From IMG/VR virus record IMGVR_UViG_3300030491_000004, positions 1-64,000 of that record: DNA of 64,000 nt. The stretch is one strand, 5' to 3'. The stretch's first letter is position 1, and every line of letters begins with the position of its first letter. The notes below the pieces were generated by a model. The model was not told the origin of the DNA. It did not search any database and saw only the letters and a program-made list of their open reading frames with translations. Position numbers and translations under genes: made by a program. This DNA is from a virus. This document shows positions 31,585 to 39,856 of this stretch, piece by piece.

Positions 31585-32076
31585 ATGAAAAAGATAAGAT
31601 ATTCGATAAGTAAGTCTGGAGTTTCAATCACCAGGTGTAAATATAGGGATAATCTAAAATATATTGATGATTACAGGTTTCCGGAATTACCTAAGTTTAT
31701 TATGGTTGGTGGAAAAACATGTAGAAATTGCAGATATAATACCGGTTCTAATGCAAACAAACACTTCGTAAAGTGTAATTATAGGAAGATGTATGAAGAC
31801 GATGGCTTTCCATGGGGTTGGCTACTGGGAATAGTCATTTTCTTTTTATCTATTTCTATTGCGATAAACACATCCATAAAAGAGGGGCAAAAAATACAAT
31901 ACAAATGTCTTGTACATTATGTAGATGGCGGCAATAAAGTAGTGGAAATAATATCCGTAACGCCTCCAGAAGTTGGGTTTTCTGAAAATAGTGGGTATTA
32001 TTTAGGATATAACATTTGCGATAAAATATATTCGGTATCAAGAGTAGAAATTTTGGAAAAAGATTCTGTAAAATGA
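31585..32076 (+). CDS. Membrane protein with Cys cluster
   Basis: This 163-aa product has CRNC...C near residues 52-72 and a TM helix later (about residues 87-102, GWLLGIVIFFLSISIAI). A zinc-like CxxC before a single TM is an unusual layout. It overlaps the next gene by 4 nt (ATGA). Function unknown. Confidence 0.5.
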   Translation: MKKIRYSISKSGVSITRCKYRDNLKYIDDYRFPELPKFIMVGGKTCRNCRYNTGSNANKHFVKCNYRKMYEDDGFPWGWLLGIVIFFLSISIAINTSIKEGQKIQYKCLVHYVDGGNKVVEIISVTPPEVGFSENSGYYLGYNICDKIYSVSRVEILEKDSVK

Positions 32077-32411
32077 ATATTATGGATAAGGAAGATAGAT
32101 TTAGATTTGTAGCCACTTCAGGGGTAGGAGGAGATTGTACTTCAAATTACAGGGTGAAGTTTTTTGGGCACATGACATTAGCTCAGATGTTAGATGAAAT
32201 AATTTCCGAAAGATCAAATGAATGGGGTGATGTTAAGTATGTGGATGATAAGGATGTTGATCATTTCTTATTTGAATATAGGCATGGAGATATTATCAAA
32301 AAGAGTGAGGAATATGAAAAATATAAAGATCAATTGATAAAAGATATAACAGCCAATGGTGGTTGGAGTTGTATGTGCTATCGAGTTTTTTTTAATTATA
32401 GAGAAGTTTAA
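32073..32411 (+). CDS. Phage protein, unknown (EWG motif)
   Basis: This 112-aa product has the layout VATSGVGG...CTSNYRVKFFGHMTLAQMLDEIISERSNEWGDVKY, typical of a small family in Bacteroides phages (T/S-rich start, -EWG- in the centre). It begins at the ATGA overlap; a second ATG at 32082 is possible. No activity is known to me. Confidence 0.55.
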   Translation: MNIMDKEDRFRFVATSGVGGDCTSNYRVKFFGHMTLAQMLDEIISERSNEWGDVKYVDDKDVDHFLFEYRHGDIIKKSEEYEKYKDQLIKDITANGGWSCMCYRVFFNYREV

Positions 32412-32428
32412 ATTTTAAAATAAATATC

Positions 32429-32827
32429 ATGAAAAAAGAAAATAATAAAATTTCGTATGACAAATTTGGGAATAAGGCAAATCCAAACGTTTCTCTTGTT
32501 CCATTTTGTTTTTTAGATGGATGTGGAAGAATAGCTAAAGAACGTTCTGAGCAATTATTAAAGCATCATTGGTCTATTTCGGAGGATAGATTTTATGGCC
32601 ATGAGGAATTAGTTTCGGCTGCCAAGTTCTGTCTTACATTAAACGAAAAGGATTACCCTCATTCGTGGGGGAATTGGTGGTTTAATAAAGTTATGGCTAA
32701 AAACAAGAGAATGACATCTACCGAATTTAGAGAAGAAATGCTGGCTATTTCTGGGGCATTGTGTGCAGCCGAAATTGATAGGCTGGAGTTTATCAGGAAG
32801 CAAACAGAAGAGAACAATGTATTATAA
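32429..32827 (+). CDS. Unknown protein
   Basis: This 132-aa product is aromatic-rich (His/Trp/Phe: HHWSISEDRFYGHEE, PHSWGNWWFNKVM). It overlaps the next start by 11 nt. No family is recognised, though the Trp cluster suggests a compact fold. Confidence 0.45.
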   Translation: MKKENNKISYDKFGNKANPNVSLVPFCFLDGCGRIAKERSEQLLKHHWSISEDRFYGHEELVSAAKFCLTLNEKDYPHSWGNWWFNKVMAKNKRMTSTEFREEMLAISGALCAAEIDRLEFIRKQTEENNVL

Positions 32828-33065
32828 GCATCCAGAAGCCTTATCTACTGATTACAGGATAGTTAAAATTAAAACTGGGCAATTCAGAGTAGATTATAGA
32901 AAGAGGCTGTTAGGAATTTGTTGGTATGACAAGAATCTTAGGAGAGTTGATAAGGTTGATTGTGATGGGATTTGTATTCCCACAATATTAAAATTCTCAA
33001 TACGATGGAAGCCTCTTCTTTTTGATAATTATTTAGATGCGGTAAAATATAGGATCCAGATATGA
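32817..33065 (+). CDS. Small basic protein, unknown
   Basis: This 82-aa product starts at the ATG at 32817 and overlaps the upstream gene. It is basic with Cys and Trp (RVDYRKRLLGICWYDKNLRRV), beta-rich, and overlaps the next start (ATGA). Function unknown. Confidence 0.45.
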   Translation: MYYKHPEALSTDYRIVKIKTGQFRVDYRKRLLGICWYDKNLRRVDKVDCDGICIPTILKFSIRWKPLLFDNYLDAVKYRIQI

Positions 33066-33334
33066 AATTAATAGACACATTAAAGAAGTGGCCGCCAATA
33101 AAATTATCAAAAAATATTATTGATGGACTTGAAAATTTTGATCCTGAAAAGTATAGGCTTACAACCAAACGTATAATAAAACTTACTAAAAACAAACATC
33201 ATAGTGAGTGCACAAAAGAGGTTGTTGAAGTTATCAGAAAGGAGTTAGTTATAAATAAATTTCCAAGAAAAAAGAAAAAGGAGATTTTGTCTAAATTGAG
33301 AACAGGTAATTATATGGTAGCAATTATAACATGA
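33062..33334 (+). CDS. Small basic protein, unknown
   Basis: This 90-aa product is Lys-rich and helical (RITTKRIIKLTKNKHHSECTKEVVEVIRK-like), with ATGA overlap upstream. DNA or RNA binding is possible from charge; no motif. Confidence 0.45.
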   Translation: MKLIDTLKKWPPIKLSKNIIDGLENFDPEKYRLTTKRIIKLTKNKHHSECTKEVVEVIRKELVINKFPRKKKKEILSKLRTGNYMVAIIT

Positions 33335-33340
33335 AAACAA

Positions 33341-33502
33341 ATGGCAAATAAAGCATTAACAGTCGGAGAGCTTATAGATGAACTTCTAAAACACCCTATG
33401 GACGCTCCAGTTTGGGTAGATACTGAACTTGGCACAGCAAACATTACAAGTGTGTGTCTTTATGAAGATAGTGTAGTAATGCTCTGGGCGGAAAGAAATT
33501 GA
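33341..33502 (+). CDS. 53-aa microprotein
   Basis: The ORF starts MANKALTVGELIDELLKHPM and continues DAPVWVDTELGTANITSVC. This matches short conserved bacteriophage proteins with an LxxELxxxPxDxPV pattern. No function is established. Confidence 0.5.
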   Translation: MANKALTVGELIDELLKHPMDAPVWVDTELGTANITSVCLYEDSVVMLWAERN

Positions 33503-33504
33503 TT

Positions 33505-33915
33505 ATGGAAGAGTTTGAGATTGAAGAATATTTGAAAACAATTGGAGTAAATTTTACCCTAAATGGTGGAAACGAAAAATCTATTATTCAAATAGGAATG
33601 GTAGAAATACCTGTATGGTATATTACATGTCCTATTTGTCATGAAAGATTGGATGTTTACATAACTCCAGTAATTAAGAGCATATACCGCATTTCTTTAA
33701 GAGGGGAATTGAGACAACAATTTCATTCTTCTAAAAAAGATGGATCCTCTTATATAGATCACTTTAATGGATTTATGTGGTGTAAGCACAGATGTTTAGG
33801 TAAGCCCATAGAGGTTCAGATAAGTAATATATTTCCTAATCCAGTAACGGAAGAGGATAAAAAAGACATACAAAGAATTCAAAACGAATTGTACAATCAT
33901 GAACGATCTTATTAA
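33505..33915 (+). CDS. Zinc-finger-like protein
   Basis: This 136-aa product has CPICHERL followed later by WCKHRC, giving two CxxC/H pairs that could bind one zinc. The rest is mixed. It overlaps the next gene by 17 nt. Confidence 0.5.
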   Translation: MEEFEIEEYLKTIGVNFTLNGGNEKSIIQIGMVEIPVWYITCPICHERLDVYITPVIKSIYRISLRGELRQQFHSSKKDGSSYIDHFNGFMWCKHRCLGKPIEVQISNIFPNPVTEEDKKDIQRIQNELYNHERSY

Positions 33916-34237
33916 AATTACAAATATCGAAACCTTAAAGGTTGGAGATAAAATAACAAGAATAGATTCAGAAGACCTTAGGGTTTATGAAGTTATAGCT
34001 TTTGATGATAAGTTGCATCATTATGTTTATTTAATTGATGTAGTTACCCGAGAGCCTATAAGGATTTATACTGGTAATATAAATAAACCTATTAGTATAT
34101 CTGGTGAGTGGTATTGGGGGGCTGATGCGGAGTTCTCCGTAAAAAGACAAATAGAACTCATGAAGCTGAAAGTTTTAAGAAGAGAGTCTTACCTTGGTAC
34201 TATAAGAATAGGAGAAAAAACTATTAAATTCCAGTGA
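33899..34237 (+). CDS. SH3-like protein
   Basis: This 112-aa product begins with a GDKITRIDSEDLRVYEVIAF barrel-type segment, ending in strands (GTIRIGEKTIKFQ). Its start overlaps the previous gene. Role unknown. Confidence 0.45.
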   Translation: MNDLIKITNIETLKVGDKITRIDSEDLRVYEVIAFDDKLHHYVYLIDVVTREPIRIYTGNINKPISISGEWYWGADAEFSVKRQIELMKLKVLRRESYLGTIRIGEKTIKFQ

Positions 34238-34239
34238 CG

Positions 34240-34635
34240 ATGATTGAAGATACATTAACTGGAAGCCAAATGGAAGATCTAATAAAATTAGGAATTCCTG
34301 TCAGACATGAAGGCAGTTTAATTTTTTTGTTTACTTCAAAGAATCTTTGGAATTTACTGAACGAAACATTGAAGCATGTAGAAGAATTGAATCCAAATAT
34401 GAAATTTGCTATTAATGTGAGTAGAGGAGATGTGGGTGCCGAACAATGGATTGGTCGTAATCAATATCACCCATTAGTAAATTACACAGCTTCATTGCTT
34501 GTAAGAATTAAAAATTGTGATGTTGAAAAAGATGTATTTACAGAGGTGTCAGAAAATTATATGGAATCTCTGTTTTTTCTTATTTGTGAGATGGCTAAAG
34601 CTGGAATGATGAATTTTTTAAAAGAAAATAAATAA
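34240..34635 (+). CDS. Unknown helical protein
   Basis: This 131-aa product starts at the ATG at 34240 (an upstream GTG is possible). It is helical; its C-terminal CEMAKAGMMNFLKENK is duplicated, with changes, in the chimeric ORF at 35061. Confidence 0.5.
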   Translation: MIEDTLTGSQMEDLIKLGIPVRHEGSLIFLFTSKNLWNLLNETLKHVEELNPNMKFAINVSRGDVGAEQWIGRNQYHPLVNYTASLLVRIKNCDVEKDVFTEVSENYMESLFFLICEMAKAGMMNFLKENK

Positions 34636-34638
34636 TAT

Positions 34639-35064
34639 ATGGGAGCATTCATATGTAGGCAGCCTAACGGTTTGCTTTGTAGATTTTCTACAGTAGTTGA
34701 CACTATTACGGATTACAACTTAACAGAACAGCAGTACATAAAGATGTGTGCTAAGGGAAATATCGGGGAAGCTGGAGCTATTGACATAATCAAACATCAT
34801 CTTCAGCCATTCTCAGAAGTAAAAGATCATTTCATAAACAGCAACATGACTAAAAAGGAGTTTAATGAAATATTGAAAGATATGGAATTATATACTTTAA
34901 AATTTACCAAGAAAGAACTTGAAAAAGTGATAAATGGTATAGATTCGTATTCTTCCAGTTGTGATGGGGTTGGCGATGAAGAAGTAAGTGGAGAAATGCA
35001 TAAGTGTGTTGATGCGTTTGATAAGGCCTTAAGAAAAATAGGAATTAAAAGACATTTCAAATGA
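34639..35064 (+). CDS. Unknown protein
   Basis: This 141-aa product is helical and acidic in the middle (EKVINGIDSYSSSCDGVGDEEV). It starts 3 bp after the 34240 gene and overlaps the chimeric ORF by 4 nt (ATGA). No family is recognised. Confidence 0.45.
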   Translation: MGAFICRQPNGLLCRFSTVVDTITDYNLTEQQYIKMCAKGNIGEAGAIDIIKHHLQPFSEVKDHFINSNMTKKEFNEILKDMELYTLKFTKKELEKVINGIDSYSSSCDGVGDEEVSGEMHKCVDAFDKALRKIGIKRHFK

Positions 35065-35132
35065 AAAAATGCAAAGATTGTGTTTATTGCGAGATGGCTA
35101 AAAATGGGATGATGAATTTTTTAAAGGAGTAA
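35061..35132 (+). pseudogene. 23-codon chimeric ORF (recombination scar)
   Basis: It reads MKKCKDCVYCE joined to MAKNGMMNFLKE. The first half matches the start of the 35392 gene (MKKCKDCIYCE) and the second half matches the end of the 34240 gene (EMAKAGMMNFLKE). The DNA matches too. It looks like a fusion of a gene start and a gene end from an unequal recombination, leaving a tiny ORF. Confidence 0.65.
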
Positions 35133-35139
35133 TAAAATT

Positions 35140-35373
35140 ATGAGTAAATTTATAGAAGTACTTAATAAAAATAACAGTAAGGAATTTATTAATGTTTTTT
35201 ATATAATTCGTATGTTTGAAGAAGAGGATGTGGGTACAACGTCAAATAACCGTGGAAAATATGTATCATTTACACGTGTATCTATACATGTAAGAGACAC
35301 ACAATTTCTTTATCATGTCAATATGGAGATGGGTAGTTTTTTAAAAATGATAATCAACACTCCAGATTTATGA
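35140..35373 (+). CDS. Small protein, unknown
   Basis: This 77-aa product reads strand-rich (EFINVFYIIRMFEEEDVG; VSFTRVSIHVRDTQFLYHV). It starts just after the chimeric ORF. No motif can be named. Confidence 0.45.
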   Translation: MSKFIEVLNKNNSKEFINVFYIIRMFEEEDVGTTSNNRGKYVSFTRVSIHVRDTQFLYHVNMEMGSFLKMIINTPDL

Positions 35374-35391
35374 AATTTAAAAACATTTAAA

Positions 35392-35559
35392 ATGAAAAAA
35401 TGTAAAGATTGTATTTATTGCGAAGGAGAAGTTTATGGATATTCTGGATGCCATCCTCGTGTAAATAAGAAATATAGATGCCAAATAAACCGTTTTGTTC
35501 CTCCAATTATTCATTTAAATAATTGGGCATGTGGTAAATTTGAACAAAAGAAAAAATGA
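35392..35559 (+). CDS. Cys-rich microprotein, family B
   Basis: This 55-aa product has CKDCIYCE, then C, C and NNWACGKFE, five or more Cys with a HxN-x2-AC pattern. It is a likely small zinc-binding protein. The 35775 product and the start of the chimeric ORF at 35061 are relatives, indicating local duplication. Confidence 0.55.
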   Translation: MKKCKDCIYCEGEVYGYSGCHPRVNKKYRCQINRFVPPIIHLNNWACGKFEQKKK

Positions 35560-35581
35560 TTAACTTAATAAATAAAACATT

Positions 35582-35782
35582 ATGTGGTTAAGAAGAGATG
35601 AGGATGGTAACTTAAAATTATATCTGAATATTCCTTGGGACGAAGAACGTTATTCGGGTACAGAGTTATGTAGTTTACCTATGAACCTATACCCTGAAGT
35701 AACTTTAGAAAATAGTCCAGTAGAAATTGAACTTAAAATAAAAGAGAATGATAGTTCAGAAATTACAGACACATTTGAATGA
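35582..35782 (+). CDS. Small acidic protein, unknown
   Basis: This 66-aa product is beta-rich (EDGNLKLYLNIPWDEERYSG) and ends acidic. It overlaps the family B paralogue downstream. Function unknown. Confidence 0.45.
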   Translation: MWLRRDEDGNLKLYLNIPWDEERYSGTELCSLPMNLYPEVTLENSPVEIELKIKENDSSEITDTFE

Positions 35783-35972
35783 TAACAAAAAATGTAAAAG
35801 TTGTTCATTTTGTAATGGTACTTTGAATTATGGATATTCGATGGTAAGGAAAAATAAAAGATACAATTGTATTATTAAACCAAGCCATATGTCAATTATT
35901 CATTTAAACGATTCAGCTTGCAGTAATTTTAAGCAAAAGGAAAATGAAAATACAAAAGATAGTAGTTGGTGA
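35775..35972 (+). CDS. Cys-rich microprotein, family B paralogue, non-ATG start
   Basis: The product contains KKCKSCSFCNGTLNYGYS and IIHLNDSACSNFKQKE, matching the 35392 family. The only nearby start is TTG at 35775 (L-N-D-N-K-K-C); an ATG at 35748 would overlap the upstream gene by 35 nt. It may use a TTG start or be a copy that lost its proper start. Read-through from 35748 is possible. Confidence 0.45.
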   Translation: MNDNKKCKSCSFCNGTLNYGYSMVRKNKRYNCIIKPSHMSIIHLNDSACSNFKQKENENTKDSSW

Positions 35973-36168
35973 TTCTGGAAGAGTTAGAGCGTACGAGGTT
36001 GGTGTAGACAAAGTAACAGCAATAGAACTATCCAGGAGATGTGCTGGCAGTGAAGTAATAGGAGAAGATTATTTGGTGATGAAGAAGGGTAGGATTCAAA
36101 AAAGAATTCACGCTATAGAATGGAGAGAAGGAAAAAGGTATCATAAGGTAGATGTAACACGTAAATAA
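35944..36168 (+). CDS. Small basic protein, unknown
   Basis: This 74-aa product is basic (KKGRIQKRIHAIEWREGKRYHKVDV) with a beta-rich N-terminus. It overlaps the upstream gene. Nucleic-acid binding is possible. Confidence 0.45.
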   Translation: MKIQKIVVGDSGRVRAYEVGVDKVTAIELSRRCAGSEVIGEDYLVMKKGRIQKRIHAIEWREGKRYHKVDVTRK

Positions 36169-36176
36169 AAATAATC

Positions 36177-36407
36177 ATGAAAATAGAAAACATTGAAAAA
36201 GGATCTAAATTGTTTAAAGATCTTGAAGATATAAACGCTATATTGGAAAAATATCAATTTGGGGCAAACGGAAAATATCATTTTACATTTAGTGAAGATG
36301 GGCTTATGGGTAAAATTATACAGGTTCCACGCTCAGTATATAAGGATTTTATTAAGAGTCTTTATGAGAATAAGGAAAAAATAGAAAATCAAATAAGAGA
36401 ATTATGA
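36177..36407 (+). CDS. Small protein, unknown
   Basis: This 76-aa product is mixed alpha/beta (KLFKDLEDINAILEKYQFG..YHFTFSEDGLMG). It overlaps the next start (ATGA). Function unknown. Confidence 0.45.
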   Translation: MKIENIEKGSKLFKDLEDINAILEKYQFGANGKYHFTFSEDGLMGKIIQVPRSVYKDFIKSLYENKEKIENQIREL

Positions 36408-36715
36408 AAAATATTACAGAGAAGTATTACGGTAAAAGTAGGAATGAAGTTCAACCTCTTATAATGAAAAAGTATAATTTACTCCAGAAAGATTGGGACA
36501 GGTTGACTTTTTTGTGGTATTACTATGGTATGATAGGGGTAGATCATATTGACAAAAGATCTAAACCTAATCATTATTTTCTCCAGGGTATACTTGAACA
36601 TTGCATTATCGAGTGGCATGTTTGGGGAAAGGACATGAATCCTGAACTTATTGAGATATTCAGAAAAGAGTTTCCTCAACTTATGACTAATGATTTAGAA
36701 TTTGATCTAGGATAA
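36404..36715 (+). CDS. Unknown protein with aromatic helices
   Basis: This 103-aa product contains YNLLQKDWDRLTFLWYYYGMIG and IIEWHVWGKDMNPELIEIFR. It is compact, helical and rich in Trp and Tyr. Overlaps upstream by 4 nt. Confidence 0.45.
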   Translation: MKNITEKYYGKSRNEVQPLIMKKYNLLQKDWDRLTFLWYYYGMIGVDHIDKRSKPNHYFLQGILEHCIIEWHVWGKDMNPELIEIFRKEFPQLMTNDLEFDLG

Positions 36716-36717
36716 TT

Positions 36718-36963
36718 ATGAAAACTAGAGCGTTAAAAACGAGAAATGGAAACATACTTTATGGGTACGAGTTCACTTTAGATAGTGGAAGGAAAATAAA
36801 GCTATCAAATAGAGGATCTGATTCCGCTATACCTATTGGATGTATGCTTGAATTAACAAAAGATTTTTGTTCGTTTGGCATATGGATGAGTAAAGAAGAG
36901 ATATTAGAAATTGCCAGTAAAATGGTTGAATTGACTGAATGTTGCGAAGAAAATAAAGGATAA
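36718..36963 (+). CDS. Small protein, unknown
   Basis: This 81-aa product starts with a beta hairpin (TRALKTRNGNILYGYEFTLDSGR) and ends in a helix with CC (EILEIASKMVELTECCEE). Two bases separate it from the previous gene. Function unknown. Confidence 0.45.
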   Translation: MKTRALKTRNGNILYGYEFTLDSGRKIKLSNRGSDSAIPIGCMLELTKDFCSFGIWMSKEEILEIASKMVELTECCEENKG

Positions 36964-36964
36964 T

Positions 36965-37120
36965 ATGAAATGTAAATTAGATTACGATTGCCGCGAATGT
37001 CCATATAATCATTCATGTGGATATGAAAAGAAAAAGTATTTTAACTGGCTTCCCATTGCAATAATTGGATGGGTATTATTTTGTATTTTTCTTTTATTTA
37101 CTGGAGTATTTAGAAATTAA
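36965..37120 (+). CDS. Membrane microprotein with Cys cluster
   Basis: This 51-aa product has CRECPYNHSC in the first 18 residues and one TM helix (about residues 29-46, LPIAIIGWVLFCIFLLFTG). A zinc-like cluster before a single TM is also seen in the 31585 product. It may be a membrane-targeted regulatory peptide. Confidence 0.5.
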   Translation: MKCKLDYDCRECPYNHSCGYEKKKYFNWLPIAIIGWVLFCIFLLFTGVFRN

Positions 37121-37140
37121 TTAACTAATAAATAAGAATT

Positions 37141-37413
37141 ATGTCAAAAGAAATGCAATGTGTAATATTTATTGTGGTATATTTTTCAGGGATAGCTTTA
37201 AATTTTAAAGTTCTAAATGTTGGAAGAAAGTATAAATTTCCACAACCAAAAAGGGATAAGGATGGATATTGGAATGAAGTTGGGGAATATAAGGATTTTG
37301 GATTTATGTTAGCAACAGCATCTTCGTGGATTGGAGTATTTTTCAAAATACTTTGTGATTACAAAATGTTCATTAATTTAATAAAAGTACAATGGAAAAA
37401 GAAACACGCATAA
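37141..37413 (+). CDS. Small membrane-associated protein
   Basis: This 90-aa product has a hydrophobic N-terminus (residues 4-20, MQCVIFIVVYFSGIALNF) and a later amphipathic segment. Its C-terminus overlaps the next gene by 22 nt. Function unknown. Confidence 0.45.
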   Translation: MSKEMQCVIFIVVYFSGIALNFKVLNVGRKYKFPQPKRDKDGYWNEVGEYKDFGFMLATASSWIGVFFKILCDYKMFINLIKVQWKKKHA

Positions 37414-37754
37414 AGAAAACCATAAAAATGGACATAACAAAAGGAATTCCATTTACAACAGATTGTTGCGGAAAGGAAGATTTGGACTTTAATATAATAA
37501 GTGTAGATACTAGATATTGGAGAGATATGACTGCAATGTGTACATTTAGACTATTGAGTAATCAAGATTCGGAAAGGTGGCTCCCAGATGGTACTAGGGC
37601 CGATATTTGTAATGAGGGAGTTGATCTTCTTGAAAGCGGATATATCTCAGGGAATAACAAAGAAGAAACTCAGCAAAATGTTAGGAACTGGATAAATAAA
37701 AATATTTTAAAAGTTATGAAAATGGCTATTAAAAAAATGGAAGATGGGATTTAG
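37392..37754 (+). CDS. Unknown protein
   Basis: This 120-aa product is beta-rich and acidic in the middle (FTTDCCGKEDLDFNIISVDTRYW). It overlaps both neighbours. No family is recognised. Confidence 0.45.
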   Translation: MEKETRIKKTIKMDITKGIPFTTDCCGKEDLDFNIISVDTRYWRDMTAMCTFRLLSNQDSERWLPDGTRADICNEGVDLLESGYISGNNKEETQQNVRNWINKNILKVMKMAIKKMEDGI

Positions 37755-38085
37755 ATGTATCAGGTGTGGAAAAGATTTTGGCCATGACAAGAAAGCTTTG
37801 GAGAGACATTTCCAAGAATCCGCAGATTGCAGTGTAATAAAAGATCTAACACTAACGGGAATTGATGGCATTAAGAAAGTAAAACATACCTCATCTCATA
37901 AAAATTACGAGAATATCTCAGAAAATCACCGTTGGATTAAACAAAATATTATTTCCAATGATGATGGTTGGGATTCCGTTGTTTGTTCTAGGTGTGGAAT
38001 TAAAGCAAAAAGACATTTTAGTGATTTTAAATTTGACATGAGAAGTTCAATGAATAAAATAGAAAATTGTACAGATGATAAATAA
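37744..38085 (+). CDS. Zinc-finger protein before the methyltransferase
   Basis: This 113-aa product has FRCIRCGKDFGHDKKALERHFQ...C, a C2H2-like finger at the N-terminus, and VVCSRCGIKAKRHF near the end, a CxxC pair followed by His. Two small zinc sites are likely. It overlaps the methyltransferase by 11 nt, so it may assist it, for example as a specificity or regulatory subunit; this is inferred from position only. Confidence 0.55.
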   Translation: MGFRCIRCGKDFGHDKKALERHFQESADCSVIKDLTLTGIDGIKKVKHTSSHKNYENISENHRWIKQNIISNDDGWDSVVCSRCGIKAKRHFSDFKFDMRSSMNKIENCTDDK

Positions 38086-39856
38086 CGACATAGAATTAAT
38101 ATACGTAGACTTGTTTTGCGGAGCCGGTGGAACAAGTACTGGAGTAGAAGAGGCTGTAATTAATGGAAAGAAATGTGCCAAGGTGGTAATATGTGTAAAT
38201 CATGACAAAAACGCTATAATAAGCCATCTACAAAATCATCCAGATACTCTTCATTTTACTGAAGACATTAGAGTTTTAGCTTTGATGAGACTCCGGGTGT
38301 ATTTAAATCAATGTCGATTAATGTATCCAAATGCCAGGGTTGTGCTATGGGCAAGTCTGGAATGTACTAATTTCAGTAAGGCTAAGGGCGGCCAACCACG
38401 CGATGCGGATAGCAGAACCTTGGCAGATCATCTGTTCAGATACATAGAAGCAATTAATCCGGACTACATTCAGATAGAAAATGTTGAAGAATTTATGGGT
38501 TGGGGCGACATGGACGATAAGGGGCACCCTATTTCAAAAGATAAGGGTCGTCTTTACGACTTATGGGTTAAAAAGGTAAAGAAGTACGGTTACAATTTTG
38601 ATCACCGTATATTGAATGCAGCGGACTATGGAGCCTATACAACTAGAAAAAGATTTTTTGGAATATTCGCAAAATATGGCTATCCAATAATATTTCCACA
38701 AACAACATACTCAAAGAAAACTGATAAAAAATCTTCTTTAAAACCATGGAAGCCTGTGAAAGATGTATTAGATTTTTCAGATGAAGGGAATTCTATATTT
38801 TCCAGAAAGAAGCCGTTGGTAGAACATACCCTGGAAAGAATATATGCTGGGCTGATAAAGTTTGTTGCCGGCGGTAAAGATTCTTTTATTCAGCAACGTA
38901 ATTCAGGGCCTGGTAAAAGCAGAGTACTTTCAATAGATCGTCCAGCAAGAACGGTTACTACTACCGGTGGTAATATGGAGTTGGTAAAAACATGTTTTCT
39001 TTCAAAGCAATTCTCTGGAGCACCAGGTAGTAAAAATATTTCAGTTAATGGTCCAGCAGGTGCTATAACTACAATAGATCACCATGCGTTTATTTCTACG
39101 TATTATGGACATGGAACAAATCAATCATTAAGATTACCATCGCCAACCGTTCTAACAAAAGATAGGCTTTCACTTGTTCGTCCTTTCTTTGCTAATTATT
39201 ATTCTGGAGGCGGACAACTTGGCAGTGTTTTGGAACCATGTGCGGCAGTTCTTACAAATCCCAAACAAAGATTGGTTAATCCGGTATTTATTGATCAACA
39301 ATTTGGTAAAAGCAAACCTACCTCAATCAATAAACCTGTAGGATGCGTTACCACAAATCCCAAATATGCAGTAGTAAGTTGCAAACCATGGATTATGGAC
39401 ACAAGTTTTAAAAATATAGGAAGTTCTATTGATAAACCTTCAAATGTAATAACAGCAAATAGAAAATGGCATTATCTTATGAATCCTCAGTTCAATAGTG
39501 CTGGTGGAAGTATAGACAAACCATGTTTTACTCTTATTGCTAGAATGGATAAGATGCCACCTTATCTAATAGCTCCACAGAACGGTGTGAATGCTATAAC
39601 TGTACTTGACACTGATTCTCCTATGACTGTAAAAATAAAGCAGTTTATGATCATGTATGGGATAATTGATATAAAAATGAGAATGTTGAAAATTCCAGAG
39701 TTGAAAAAGATAATGGGGTTCCCTGAAGACTACAAGTTGATAGGAACCCAAGCTGAACAAAAGAAATTTATCGGTAACGCTGTAGAGGTTAATATGGCTA
39801 AAGTTTTGTGTGAATCATTGTGCAATAAACTTTTAAAAGAAAAACAATATGCGTAG
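38075..39856 (+). CDS. C5-cytosine DNA methyltransferase with repeated TRD modules
   Basis: Motif I is LFCGAGGTSTGVEEA (about residues 12-26, SAM binding); the catalytic-loop motif is ASLECTNFSKA (about residue 93), with Cys in the expected place but EC instead of the usual PC. The ENV motif (IENVEEFM, about residue 132) is present. Between it and the C-terminus are about eight repeats of a P-x-x-T(V/I)TT-like module (RPARTVTTTGGN, GPAGAITTIDHH, SPTVLTKDR, PVGCVTTNPK, PSNVITANRK...), probably extra target-recognition elements. The length (593 aa) is well above the usual ~330-430. It protects phage DNA by 5mC modification. Confidence 0.8.
   Translation: MINNDIELIYVDLFCGAGGTSTGVEEAVINGKKCAKVVICVNHDKNAIISHLQNHPDTLHFTEDIRVLALMRLRVYLNQCRLMYPNARVVLWASLECTNFSKAKGGQPRDADSRTLADHLFRYIEAINPDYIQIENVEEFMGWGDMDDKGHPISKDKGRLYDLWVKKVKKYGYNFDHRILNAADYGAYTTRKRFFGIFAKYGYPIIFPQTTYSKKTDKKSSLKPWKPVKDVLDFSDEGNSIFSRKKPLVEHTLERIYAGLIKFVAGGKDSFIQQRNSGPGKSRVLSIDRPARTVTTTGGNMELVKTCFLSKQFSGAPGSKNISVNGPAGAITTIDHHAFISTYYGHGTNQSLRLPSPTVLTKDRLSLVRPFFANYYSGGGQLGSVLEPCAAVLTNPKQRLVNPVFIDQQFGKSKPTSINKPVGCVTTNPKYAVVSCKPWIMDTSFKNIGSSIDKPSNVITANRKWHYLMNPQFNSAGGSIDKPCFTLIARMDKMPPYLIAPQNGVNAITVLDTDSPMTVKIKQFMIMYGIIDIKMRMLKIPELKKIMGFPEDYKLIGTQAEQKKFIGNAVEVNMAKVLCESLCNKLLKEKQYA

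Noticed and set aside
36479-36679. Minus-strand ORF opposite the 36404 gene
   Set aside because: Shadow frame of a well-placed + strand gene.
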